Shown in pieces: positions 1-5,901 of a stretch of 11,951 nucleotides of DNA. The translations under genes were made by a program, and so were the position numbers. Position 1 is the first letter of the stretch. Each line of letters opens with the position of its first letter. The DNA is from Candidatus Yonathbacteria bacterium (GTDB lineage: Bacteria; Patescibacteriota; Minisyncoccia; Phycocordibacterales; UBA1550), in assembly GCA_016201355.1 (NCBI GenBank), contig JACQCY010000014.1:1-11951 (forward strand), written 5' to 3'. The notes under the pieces are model-generated. The model made no database searches. It saw only the letters and a list, made by a program, of their open reading frames with translations, and had not been told where the DNA came from.

Positions 1-1
1 A

Positions 2-115
2 ACATCTGATGAATAAAGAAACATCTGATGAATAAAGAAACATCTGATGAATAAAGAAACATCTGATGAATAAAGAAACATCTGATGAATAAAGAAACAT
101 CTGATGAATAAAGAA
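2..115. repeat. Six exact 19-bp tandem repeats spanning a start codon
   Basis: The unit acatctgatgaataaagaa occurs six times head to tail with no mismatch. Every copy contains an ATG (9, 28, 47, 66, 85, 104). In the first five copies that ATG opens an 8-codon frame, MNKETSDE, ended by a TAA in the next copy. Only the sixth copy diverges after 'aagaaaca', and its ATG opens the response-regulator gene. Because 19 is not a multiple of 3, successive copies shift frame, and no upstream ATG can extend the gene. The repeat starts at the very first bases of the window, so the true copy number and left border are unknown. It could be a real variable-number repeat or an assembly effect at a contig end. 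Confidence 0.97.
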
Positions 116-481
116 ACAAAAACAGTTCTCCTTGTTGAAGACGACATAGCGCTCAATCATGCCGTTACATTCAAACTTGGGCAAAAGGGAATTCCCTTCA
201 TTGCGACGACCTGCGCCGAGGACGCATTTCAGGCACTCAAGGACAATCCACAAATTGATATCATTTGGCTTGACTTCCTTCTTCCTGGAATGAATGGCAT
301 TGAATTTCTCAAAGAGCTTCGCAGTCGTCCGGAATTCAAAGACAAAAAGGTCGTCATCTGCTCGGTGTCGGGTCGCAGTGACGATCAGGGTCTTTGGAAG
401 ACGCTTGGCGCAATTGATTATCTGATAAAAAGCGATTACAATATAAATGATCTTGTAGACAAGGTAATAAGCTACGCATAA
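104..481 (+). CDS. Single-domain CheY-like response regulator (first of a pair)
   Basis: This 125-residue protein is a receiver domain with no output domain. Visible receiver landmarks are the acidic E12-D13-D14 cluster that binds Mg2+, the phospho-acceptor D57 in WLDFLLPGMNG, the switch residue S87 in VVICSVSG, and the invariant-type lysine K109 in YLIKSDY. Such proteins are phosphorylated by a histidine kinase and act by binding a partner; here a pilus motor or chemosensory component is a plausible target given the neighbours, but that is inference. The ATG at 104 is the only usable start: the same frame has a TGA at 86-88, and the start codon lies in the sixth 19-bp repeat. There is no Shine-Dalgarno sequence. 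The gene is 37 bp upstream of a second receiver gene and probably co-transcribed with it. No kinase lies in the window. Confidence 0.93.
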   Translation: MNKETKTVLLVEDDIALNHAVTFKLGQKGIPFIATTCAEDAFQALKDNPQIDIIWLDFLLPGMNGIEFLKELRSRPEFKDKKVVICSVSGRSDDQGLWKTLGAIDYLIKSDYNINDLVDKVISYA

Positions 482-518
482 TAAATGATAGAATATTCAA
501 TATTCAATATATAAAAGA

Positions 519-899
519 ATGGATACAAATAAGAAAAAAGTGGTAGTCGTGGAGGATGACGAGCATATTTCCAAAGTTTACGAAATAAAACTCGCCAAAG
601 AAAATATCAATACAATGGTCGCGCAGGATGGCGAGGAGGCGGTTACGATGATCACTGCCGAAAAACCAGACCTCATCATTCTTGATTTAATGGTGCCAAA
701 TAAAGACGGTTTTGGCGTGCTTGAGGATATAAAGAAGGATCCTGTTCTTGCAAAGATACCTGTCATCGTTCTCTCAAATCTCGGGCAGAAAAAAGATCAA
801 GACCGCGCATTTGCGCTGGGGGTCAATGAATATTTGGTCAAGATGGATTATTCCATTCAGGATATTATTGACAAAGTGAAGGGGTATTTGGGGAAATAA
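519..899 (+). CDS. Single-domain CheY-like response regulator (second of a pair)
   Basis: This 126-residue stand-alone receiver domain carries E12-D13-D14, phospho-acceptor D56 in LIILDLMVPNKDG, switch residue S86 in VIVLSNLG and K108 in YLVKMDY. Its C-terminal helix (DYSIQDIIDKVKGYL) closely resembles that of the preceding regulator (DYNINDLVDKVISY), so the two are probably paralogues, but the body has diverged enough for separate partners. It follows the first regulator by 37 bp of AT-rich sequence with a 7-bp direct repeat (attcaat twice near 495-508), and it has no clear Shine-Dalgarno site. The pair immediately precedes pilin genes, so a role like the PilG/PilH regulators of twitching motility is possible, but nothing in the sequence proves it. 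A GC-rich hairpin lies about 45 bp past the stop. Confidence 0.94.
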   Translation: MDTNKKKVVVVEDDEHISKVYEIKLAKENINTMVAQDGEEAVTMITAEKPDLIILDLMVPNKDGFGVLEDIKKDPVLAKIPVIVLSNLGQKKDQDRAFALGVNEYLVKMDYSIQDIIDKVKGYLGK

Positions 900-944
900 T
901 TTTAAATTTTAAATTACAAATTTTAAATGAAACCTATTGTGCCT

Positions 945-987
945 AAAGGTCGGGCCTTAATTTATCCGTACCCAAGGCCCGACCTTT
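945..987. repeat. GC-rich hairpin, 14-bp perfect stem, 15-nt loop
   Basis: The left arm aaaggtcgggcctt (945-958) and right arm aaggcccgaccttt (974-987) pair perfectly around a 15-nt loop. It sits between the regulator pair and the first pilin gene. It could end the regulator transcript, but no T-run follows it on either strand, so it is not a standard intrinsic terminator. Its GGGCCTT/AAGGCCC stem top and 15-nt loop are shared with the hairpin at 5902-5964, suggesting one family of dispersed palindromes. The rest of the 900-1121 gap holds an AT-rich stretch (900-930), short tctgtatt direct repeats near 999-1018, and the pilin promoter. Confidence 0.85.
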
Positions 988-1078
988 ATGTATTTGCATC
1001 TGTATTGTATCTGTATTCTAAATTCCCTATTCTGCCTAGGAGTTATCCCCACCCCTATTTCCTTTTTTAAAACCACTC

Positions 1079-1087
1079 TGTTATACT
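1079..1087 (+). promoter_or_regulatory. Extended -10 promoter of the pilin pair
   Basis: TGtTATACT matches an extended -10 element (TG-n-TATAAT consensus). It lies 34 nt before the ATG at 1122, giving a predicted leader of roughly 28 nt, AT-rich and without a Shine-Dalgarno sequence. No convincing -35 hexamer is visible, as is common for extended -10 promoters. Confidence 0.6.
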
Positions 1088-1121
1088 GAAATAGTTAATA
1101 ATAAATAATAATTTAATAAAT

Positions 1122-1847
1122 ATGAATTTGAATATGAATGTAAACAAAAAGCGCGAAGGAGGTTTCACCCTCCTCGAACTTTTGATTGTTGTTTCCATCA
1201 TCGCCATTTTGTCTGTTGCGCTTATTTTCGTTTTGAACCCGGCGGAGACCTTGAAGAAATCTCGTGATGCGCAGAGAATTTCTGATTTGGCGACCCTTAA
1301 AACTTCTATCGGTTTGTTCCTTACTTCAAGCTCAACCCCATATATGTCAGGTGTTGGTAGTAATGCAAACTGTCTTAATGGCGGGTCTTCCGCAAAGGTT
1401 TATTATAGCGCTATTGGAACGACTGCGACATTTGGTACCCAACCAACCGCTGGAGCGAGCGCTAACGGTACCTTTATAACAACCAATGGCGCGATTTATC
1501 CAGCTTCAACGAACGCGGCAGTAGCGGTTGATGGCACAGGTTGGTTACCGATAGATTTCACTTGGTTACCCGGCGGTTCTCCAATCTCAAATCTTCCACT
1601 TGACCCGATAAATACCGTTACGACACCGACTGCGCCAGGGACAAGCGACCTTACCTATCGTTATGTATGTCAAAGTGTAGGGACAGGAGGGGCAAAGCCA
1701 TCTTTGGTGTTTGAGATGGACGCTATTCTTGAAAGTGACGCGTATAAAGCAGGTGGCACCGATGACAAACCCGCAAAAGACGGAGGAGATAACACGACAT
1801 ACTACGAGGTAGGCACTAACTTAAAGTTGGTAACATCCGGCTTGTAA
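1122..1847 (+). CDS. Type IV major-type pilin (prepilin), first of two paralogues
   Basis: This 241-residue prepilin has a short basic leader, MNLNMNVNKKREGG, cut after G14 by prepilin peptidase to leave F15 as the N-methylated first residue. E19 is the conserved Glu+5 and is followed by a hydrophobic helix (LLIVVSIIAILSVALIFVL) that packs in the fibre core. The globular part holds two cysteines, C84 and C183, likely a disulfide. It also has a DGTGW motif (137-141), an LPLDP motif (158-162) and an acidic loop with DDKPAKDGGD (214-223), which resembles the calcium-binding end of GspG-type subunits. An internal ATG at 1134 would give a 10-residue leader; I keep 1122 because the resulting 14-residue leader matches the inferred ancestral leader of the downstream paralogue. 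The role is pilus fibre subunit, with host attachment or motility inferred. Confidence 0.93.
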   Translation: MNLNMNVNKKREGGFTLLELLIVVSIIAILSVALIFVLNPAETLKKSRDAQRISDLATLKTSIGLFLTSSSTPYMSGVGSNANCLNGGSSAKVYYSAIGTTATFGTQPTAGASANGTFITTNGAIYPASTNAAVAVDGTGWLPIDFTWLPGGSPISNLPLDPINTVTTPTAPGTSDLTYRYVCQSVGTGGAKPSLVFEMDAILESDAYKAGGTDDKPAKDGGDNTTYYEVGTNLKLVTSGL

Positions 1848-1888
1848 TTATTATTAATTAATTTATCACTATGAATTCACTTACCAAG

Positions 1889-1904
1889 ATGAAAAGATGA
1901 AAAG
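1889..1904 (+). repeat. 8-bp tandem duplication at the second pilin start
   Basis: atgaaaag occurs twice in tandem (1889-1896 and 1897-1904). With one copy removed, the ATG at 1871 would read MNSLTKMKRTREGG straight into the pilin, a 14-residue leader as long as that of the upstream paralogue. With two copies, that frame ends at TGA 1898-1900, and the pilin must start at ATG 1897, which overlaps that stop. Confidence 0.9.
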
Positions 1905-2613
1905 AACCCGCGAAGGTGGCTTCACCCTCCTCGAACTCTTAATCGTTATTTCAATCATTGCCATTCTCTCAATCGCCCTCGTGTTTATGCTAAACCCTGC
2001 AGAAACACTCAAGAAAGCGCGCGATGCACAACGCATCTCGGATTTGAAGACGGTCAAAACCGCTCTCGGTATTATGCTCACCTCAACTTCAACGCCAAGT
2101 CTTGACGGAACATTTGGGTCTACGGCTACAGGAATCTGTACTTCAACGGGTGCGGGTGGAGCGCCTACATTATCAAAGATTGCATACAGTAGCGCCTCAG
2201 CACCGACGAGCGGTATTACTGTTACCCCGGGTGCCGATGCCATTTCAGGAGCGGCTTTCTCCAGTACTTCAGGAAACACATCTGCAACTGCGGGAAAGGT
2301 TGACGGCACCGGCTGGATTCCCGTAAATCTCAAAGCATTAACGGGAGGAACCCCAATTTCAAGTTTTCCGGTTGACCCTACCAACACAACATCGGCGGTC
2401 GCGTCAATCAATGACCTTGTATACCGATATGCATGCCAGAATGGTTCAACGGTATCAACAAAGCCGGCATTTATTTTTGAAATTGATGCCCAACTTGAAA
2501 GTAGCGCGTACACCTCCGATGATGATAAGAGATCCAAAGACGGTGGAGACTATGCTTCTATCTATGAAACAGGAAATAGCTTGAATCTCTTGCCGTCATC
2601 AGGTAACTTCTAA
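1897..2613 (+). CDS. Type IV major-type pilin (prepilin), second paralogue
   Basis: This 238-residue prepilin has the leader MKRTREGG, cleavage after G8, F9 as mature residue 1, E13 as Glu+5, and then a hydrophobic helix (LLIVISIIAILSIALVFML). It is clearly paralogous to the pilin 49 bp upstream. The first 50 mature residues are nearly the same (NPAETLKK-RDAQRISDL). Both share the two cysteines (C81, C180), DGTGW (136-140), FPVDP (157-161) and an acidic DDDKRSKDGGD loop (208-218). The middle region, about residues 68-132, is divergent and rich in Ser, Thr, Ala and Gly, as expected for the exposed face. Translation from ATG 1897 may be coupled to a nine-codon upstream frame (1871-1900) whose TGA overlaps the start. 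The gene ends just before an intrinsic terminator, so the two pilins form one unit. Confidence 0.93.
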   Translation: MKRTREGGFTLLELLIVISIIAILSIALVFMLNPAETLKKARDAQRISDLKTVKTALGIMLTSTSTPSLDGTFGSTATGICTSTGAGGAPTLSKIAYSSASAPTSGITVTPGADAISGAAFSSTSGNTSATAGKVDGTGWIPVNLKALTGGTPISSFPVDPTNTTSAVASINDLVYRYACQNGSTVSTKPAFIFEIDAQLESSAYTSDDDKRSKDGGDYASIYETGNSLNLLPSSGNF

Positions 2614-2634
2614 CTCTGTTCGTTTATAATCTCA

Positions 2635-2666
2635 AAAAAACAACCCTCGTCAGAGGGCTGTTTTTT
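2635..2666. terminator. Intrinsic (probably bidirectional) terminator after the pilins
   Basis: The stem CCCTC (2644-2648)/GAGGG (2653-2657) has a GTCA loop. Past one A-C mismatch it extends through CA/TG into a run of six A (2635-2640) paired with six T (2661-2666). The T-run gives rho-independent termination on the plus strand, and the A-run does the same on the minus strand. It lies 21 bp past the second pilin stop. Confidence 0.9.
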
Positions 2667-2705
2667 GTTTTCATCAGAAAGAAAATGGCGGGCTGGGTAT
2701 TTTTT

Positions 2706-2714
2706 TGGTATTAT
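2706..2714 (+). promoter_or_regulatory. Extended -10 promoter next to ATG 2722
   Basis: TGgTATTAT is an extended -10 element ending 7 nt before the ATG at 2722. The predicted transcription start therefore falls at or within 1-2 nt of the start codon, implying a leaderless message. It also argues against extending the reading frame upstream to the TTG at 2665, which would overlap the terminator. Confidence 0.55.
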
Positions 2715-2721
2715 TGCCTAT

Positions 2722-3378
2722 ATGAATTTTATTCTTGCCCATTTGAACAGTATCATTCTCGGAATTTGGGGAATATTTTTTGGTATCGTTCTTGTACGAT
2801 TTATACGACCGCAGTGGGTGAAAAATATTTCCTATCGGTGGTTGATCGCTCTTGCTGTGGCGCTCCATATTTTTTACGTCATTTTTGTTGCGTGGGGGCA
2901 ATATCATATATGGGCGACCTCAAGTGATTTCACGAGATTTCTCCTTTCTGCTCCTCTTCCAACCGAGGCGCCTCTCCCTACTATTTTTGAATGGGCGCGC
3001 CCATATTTCAGTCATTCACTTGGATATTTTTTTTACTATGTATTCGGGAGATTCTTCCTTAGTACTATTGTGTTGTTTACAGTTACGGGATTTTTTTATG
3101 CTATCCTTAAGTTTTGGTATTCGCGCCAAAATAATTTTAGAGCAGATGATCCTGAGATTTTTTGCATACTAATGCTCATCTCTGGCTGGCCGGGGATTGT
3201 CGCGCTTGTACCATTAGGCTTTGTTATTGCAATACTTTCTTCATTAGGTGCACTCATATTTTTCAAAAGAAACCAAGCACCCCTCGCTCCCGCATTTCTT
3301 GTCGTCACCCCCATCGCCCTCATTTTTGCAAAACCAATCCTCGACCTTCTCCACCTCTACTCTCTCCTCAAACTCTAA
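2722..3378 (+). CDS. Polytopic membrane protein of unknown function
   Basis: I do not recognise a named family. The 218-residue protein is very hydrophobic and aromatic-rich, with about five or six membrane segments: roughly residues 9-26, 41-59, 99-128, 148-178 (possibly two) and 190-206. Between the second and third segments is a non-membrane stretch with WATSSDFTRFLLSAPLPTEA (64-83). An acidic patch, ADDPE (141-145), precedes a GWPG turn (155-158). There is no signal-peptidase site, no catalytic motif and no cysteine cluster. The frame can be extended to a TTG at 2665, but I reject that because it would overlap the terminator and bypass the promoter 7 nt before ATG 2722. It stands as a single transcription unit between the pilins and the transposase remnant; a link to the pilus is suggested only by position. 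Confidence 0.8.
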   Translation: MNFILAHLNSIILGIWGIFFGIVLVRFIRPQWVKNISYRWLIALAVALHIFYVIFVAWGQYHIWATSSDFTRFLLSAPLPTEAPLPTIFEWARPYFSHSLGYFFYYVFGRFFLSTIVLFTVTGFFYAILKFWYSRQNNFRADDPEIFCILMLISGWPGIVALVPLGFVIAILSSLGALIFFKRNQAPLAPAFLVVTPIALIFAKPILDLLHLYSLLKL

Positions 3379-3385
3379 TTTATTT

Positions 3386-3408
3386 CTGTTGAAGCCTGAC
3401 TTCAACGG
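3386..3408. repeat. REP palindrome A, upstream of the transposase remnant
   Basis: gttgaagcctgacttcaac (3388-3406) folds into a 7-bp stem, GTTGAAG/CTTCAAC, with loop CCTGA. A T-G wobble and a C-G pair can extend it to 3386-3408. It abuts the extended -10 promoter of the transposase gene, so the hairpin could affect initiation there. Confidence 0.85.
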
Positions 3409-3417
3409 TGATACAAT
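3409..3417 (+). promoter_or_regulatory. Extended -10 promoter next to ATG 3424
   Basis: TGaTACAAT ends 6 nt before the ATG at 3424, matching the geometry seen ahead of genes 2722, 4187 and 8900. It supports ATG 3424, not the GTG at 3408, as the original transposase start. It begins directly after REP palindrome A. Confidence 0.5.
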
Positions 3418-3423
3418 TAAGCC

Positions 3424-4082
3424 ATGAGAAAAGAAACATTTGGTGTAGATTTCTTCAAACCCTCTTTTATTTTAACGACGAATTTTCTCCCGAGAATCCG
3501 TTTAGAACACTCAATGAACTGATGAAGTCTGACTTCAACAAAGGGGGAGTGTTGGTTTGGCCGAGTGAATGGCCAGAGAGAGATAGGCTCGTAGATATTA
3601 TAGCTTTTACTTTAAAGGATAATCATTATCATTTTGTTTTACAGGAGATAAAAGAAGGCGGAATTACAAAATTTATGCATAAATTTGGGACGGGGATGAC
3701 GAACAGATTCAATACACGGCACAAAGAAACTGGTCGTCTTTTTCAAGGATCGTACAAGGCGCGTAGGGTTGATTCTGATAATTATTTAAAATACCTAAAT
3801 GTGTATGTGCATATAAAAAATATCTTCGAACTTTATCCGGGAGGCATAGAAAGAGTGTTGTATGAATTTGAAGATGCGTATCAGTTTGCTATTCATTATC
3901 CGTACACAAGTCTCGGCATTTATATTAACAACAACCAAAAGATAAAAGAAATTATTTCTTCCGATATTCTCAATGATGAGTTTGCCGACGAACAGGAATT
4001 TAAAAAATTCGCTCGCGCATGCGTAGAACATATTTTCTTTGAGGAATCATCGTGCGGATTTAACTTTCCTGTTGAAGTCTAA
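3424..4082 (+). pseudogene. REP-associated tyrosine (Y1, HUH) transposase, N-terminally deleted and frameshifted
   Basis: The long open frame (GTG at 3408 to TAA at 4082) has a Y1 transposase core. It shows the HUH pair H73-Y74-H75 in DNHYHFVLQEI, GGITKFMHKFGTGM (84-97), GRLFQGSYK (109-117) and the helix YLKYLNVYVHIKN, with Y133 the likely nucleophile. CPR members normally begin MRKExF-V-GSYVHV-NRG and continue to a WRFL helix. Here ATG 3424 gives MRKETFGVD in one frame and then TGA, while RFLQTLFYFNDEF follows in the other frame. The GxYxHVxNRG strand is absent. The simplest reading is one deletion near 3444-3450, of length 3n+1 and about 20-25 codons, that removed this strand and shifted the frame. 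The last codons and the stop are supplied by REP palindrome B. It is probably inactive; the family assignment is firm, the deletion size is inferred. Confidence 0.8.
3521..3539. repeat. REP palindrome D, inside the transposase remnant
   Basis: gatgaagtctgacttcaac differs from the REP form gttgaagtctgacttcaac at one base. It encodes part of LMKSDFNK between the N-terminal helix and the HUH strand. It could be a REP copy inserted in the gene, or a coding segment that gave rise to the repeats. Confidence 0.6.
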
Positions 4083-4089
4083 CTTCAAC
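4071..4089. repeat. REP palindrome B, overlapping the transposase stop codon
   Basis: gttgaagtctaacttcaac has the same 7-bp stem with loop TCTAA. It encodes the terminal VEV and the TAA stop (4080-4082) of the transposase remnant, so the gene ends inside the hairpin. Confidence 0.85.
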
Positions 4090-4104
4090 ACAGGTGAGTG
4101 GTGG

Positions 4105-4130
4105 TTCTGTTGAAGCCTGACTTCAACAGA
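4105..4130. repeat. REP palindrome C, between the transposase and pilB
   Basis: A 10-bp perfect stem, tctgttgaag (4106-4115)/cttcaacaga (4121-4130), closes the loop CCTGA. Its first 23 bases are identical to those of copy A. It lies about 40 bp upstream of the pilB -10 element, so its insertion may have displaced or supplied upstream promoter sequence. There is no T-run, so it is not an obvious terminator. Confidence 0.87.
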
Positions 4131-4169
4131 GAATAATCCACAGAAGTTTACTCTTTCTGTTGTGGCTTA

Positions 4170-4178
4170 TGATATACT
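4170..4178 (+). promoter_or_regulatory. Extended -10 promoter of the pilB operon
   Basis: TGaTATACT ends 8 nt before the pilB ATG. The expected start site is within about 2 nt of the ATG, so the message would be leaderless or nearly so. The intervening AAAAGGTA is weakly Shine-Dalgarno-like but would fall largely outside the transcript. A TTTACT at 4147-4152 is 20 bp upstream, too far for a good -35. Confidence 0.6.
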
Positions 4179-4186
4179 AAAAGGTA

Positions 4187-5896
4187 ATGCACATCACCGA
4201 AGAAAAACTAAAATCGATTTTTCTTGAATCGGGGCTCGTGAGTGAGGAGGATTTTCTTTCGGCGCGCGAGGAGTCGCGACGCGGGGGACAATCTATTTCA
4301 AATATTTTGATCGGAAGTGGCAAGATCCCCGAAGATTATTTTGCGGAGCTCTTGAGTCCTTACTACGGCGCGCCTGTGGTGAATTTGAAAAAAGAAACGA
4401 TTGATGTCGCTGTCCTTGAGCTCATCCCCGAGATTTACGCAAAGGCGAAAAACATTGCGCTTTTTGCGTACGATAAGGAAAAAGAAACAGCCAAGCTCGC
4501 TATGCTTGACCCGTTTGATTACGATACTATCGAATATGTGCGCGCAAAGTTGGGTGTTTGGGTTTTTCCATACCTCACCACATTCACCAGTTTGCGCTAC
4601 GGGCTCAAGTACTACAAGAAAAAGATTGGAGTGGAATTCAATCAGATCATCTCTGAAAATATCGAGCAATCACTGGCTATTGCGAGCGAGGACAATCTCT
4701 CAAAGACCGCGACTGCGGTTCCCATTGTCACTATTCTCGACAATATCATTGATCGCGCGATTACCCTTAATACTTCAGACATTCACTTTGAGCCGCTTGA
4801 AAATGAACTTCTTGTGCGTTTTCGCATTGACGGTATTATGAGTGAAATTTTGAGTCTACCAAAAGCCATCGACCCTATTCTGGTTGCGCGGGTAAAGATT
4901 TTGGGCAACCTTCAAATTGACGAGCATCGCGTGCCACAGGATGGGCGTTTCCGCTTTGAGATGGATGACGGCGCAAATGTTGATGTGCGCGTGAATATTA
5001 TGCCGGTCTTTCACGGGGAAAAAGTTGAAATGCGCATCTTGAAAAACTCTGCGCGCCCGCTCACCTTAAAAGATCTCGGGCTCTCTGACGAAGGGAATGC
5101 CATACTTCAAACTGAGATTAAGAAACCGCACGGAATGATTCTTGTTACCGGTCCGACGGGTCACGGCAAGACCACTACGCTGTACGCGATTCTCCATATC
5201 TTGAATACGCCACTCGTCAATATTACCACTATTGAAGATCCTATTGAGTATGAGTTTTCCCGCGTCAATCAAACACAGGTCAATGTGAAGTCGGGAATTA
5301 CTTTTGCAAACGGTCTCCGCGCTCTTCTTCGTCAAAATCCCGATATTATTATGATCGGTGAAATCCGCGATAATGAAACCGTGGAGATTGCCGTCCATGC
5401 GGCGCTCACGGGACACCTCGTGCTCTCGTCGCTCCATACCAATGACGCGCCATCGGCGCTTCCGCGTCTTCTTGATATGGGAGCGCCGGCATTTCTCCTT
5501 TCGTCAACCGTCAATCTCGTTATTGCTCAACGGCTCGTTCGTCGTATTTGCACCTCGTGCACAGAATCTTATCCTGCGAGTCCTGAAATTATGCGCCTCA
5601 TCAAAGCGCAGATGGCGCTTTTGGGTGATGTTGTGGAAACTATTCCCACAACACTTTATCGTGGCAAGGGATGCAAAGTATGTGGCAATTCGGGCTTTCA
5701 CGGGCAAATTGGTATTTTTGAATTATTCCGTATCACCGAGGCGGTTCGCGAACTTATCTTGCGTGCGGCTCCCGTTTCTGAAGTGCGCAAAAAAGCGATT
5801 GAAGAGGGGATGGCCACGATGTTTGAGGACGGTCTTAATAAGGTCGAAAAAGGAATAACCACCATTGAAGAAATACTTCGCGTGGTGTCGGAATAA
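4187..5896 (+). CDS. pilB: Type IV pilus extension ATPase PilB
   Basis: This cytoplasmic hexameric motor couples ATP hydrolysis to pilin polymerisation. Residues 1-150 form the GspE/MshE N-terminal domain that contacts the platform and alignment proteins. Residues 180-569 form the secretion ATPase. Visible motifs are Walker A GPTGHGKTT (322-330), the Asp box TIEDPIEYE (348-356), Walker B DIIMIGEIRD (386-395), the His box HAALTGHLVLSSLHTND (404-420), and a zinc-binding tetracysteine C455/C458/C496/C499. The tetracysteine marks PilB/GspE and separates it from PilT. Histidine replaces the usual serine in GPTGSGKT, a variant I associate with CPR homologues. Length is normal and the gene appears intact. 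It heads the downstream gene string, though a strong hairpin separates it from pilC. The ATG lies 8 nt after an extended -10 element. Confidence 0.97.
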   Translation: MHITEEKLKSIFLESGLVSEEDFLSAREESRRGGQSISNILIGSGKIPEDYFAELLSPYYGAPVVNLKKETIDVAVLELIPEIYAKAKNIALFAYDKEKETAKLAMLDPFDYDTIEYVRAKLGVWVFPYLTTFTSLRYGLKYYKKKIGVEFNQIISENIEQSLAIASEDNLSKTATAVPIVTILDNIIDRAITLNTSDIHFEPLENELLVRFRIDGIMSEILSLPKAIDPILVARVKILGNLQIDEHRVPQDGRFRFEMDDGANVDVRVNIMPVFHGEKVEMRILKNSARPLTLKDLGLSDEGNAILQTEIKKPHGMILVTGPTGHGKTTTLYAILHILNTPLVNITTIEDPIEYEFSRVNQTQVNVKSGITFANGLRALLRQNPDIIMIGEIRDNETVEIAVHAALTGHLVLSSLHTNDAPSALPRLLDMGAPAFLLSSTVNLVIAQRLVRRICTSCTESYPASPEIMRLIKAQMALLGDVVETIPTTLYRGKGCKVCGNSGFHGQIGIFELFRITEAVRELILRAAPVSEVRKKAIEEGMATMFEDGLNKVEKGITTIEEILRVVSE

Positions 5897-5901
5897 AAAA
5901 C

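Larger units (their letters stand above)
3384..4130 (+). mobile_element. REP/RAYT unit: transposase remnant bracketed by matching palindromes
   Basis: The segment starts and ends with palindromes of one family. The outer two (3384-3406 and 4105-4127) are identical over 23 bp. A third copy overlaps the stop codon of the gene between them, and a weaker fourth lies inside it. A Y1 (HUH) transposase flanked by short hairpins is the known arrangement of REP-associated tyrosine transposases (RAYTs), which act on such hairpins as single-stranded DNA. No target-site duplication is expected for this class, so exact borders are uncertain. Nearby genes on both sides are intact. Confidence 0.75.

Noticed and set aside
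2..115. CRISPR array
   Set aside because: The 19-bp units are contiguous with no spacers, so it is a simple tandem repeat.
945..987. Standard intrinsic terminator after the response regulators
   Set aside because: The stem is excellent, but no T-run follows on either strand. I list it as a hairpin and leave termination open.
1881..2537. 218-codon minus-strand open frame
   Set aside because: It lies antisense to the second pilin, whose leader, Glu+5, helix and motifs are unmistakable. The antisense product shows no recognisable family pattern.
2665..2721. Upstream extension of the membrane-protein gene to TTG 2665
   Set aside because: It would begin inside the intrinsic terminator and run through an extended -10 promoter placed 7 nt before ATG 2722.
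3408..3423. GTG 3408 as the true start of the transposase
   Set aside because: The GTG overlaps the REP hairpin end and the -10 element. ATG 3424 gives the family-like MRKETF start, so the 3408 frame is better read as a result of a deletion and frameshift.
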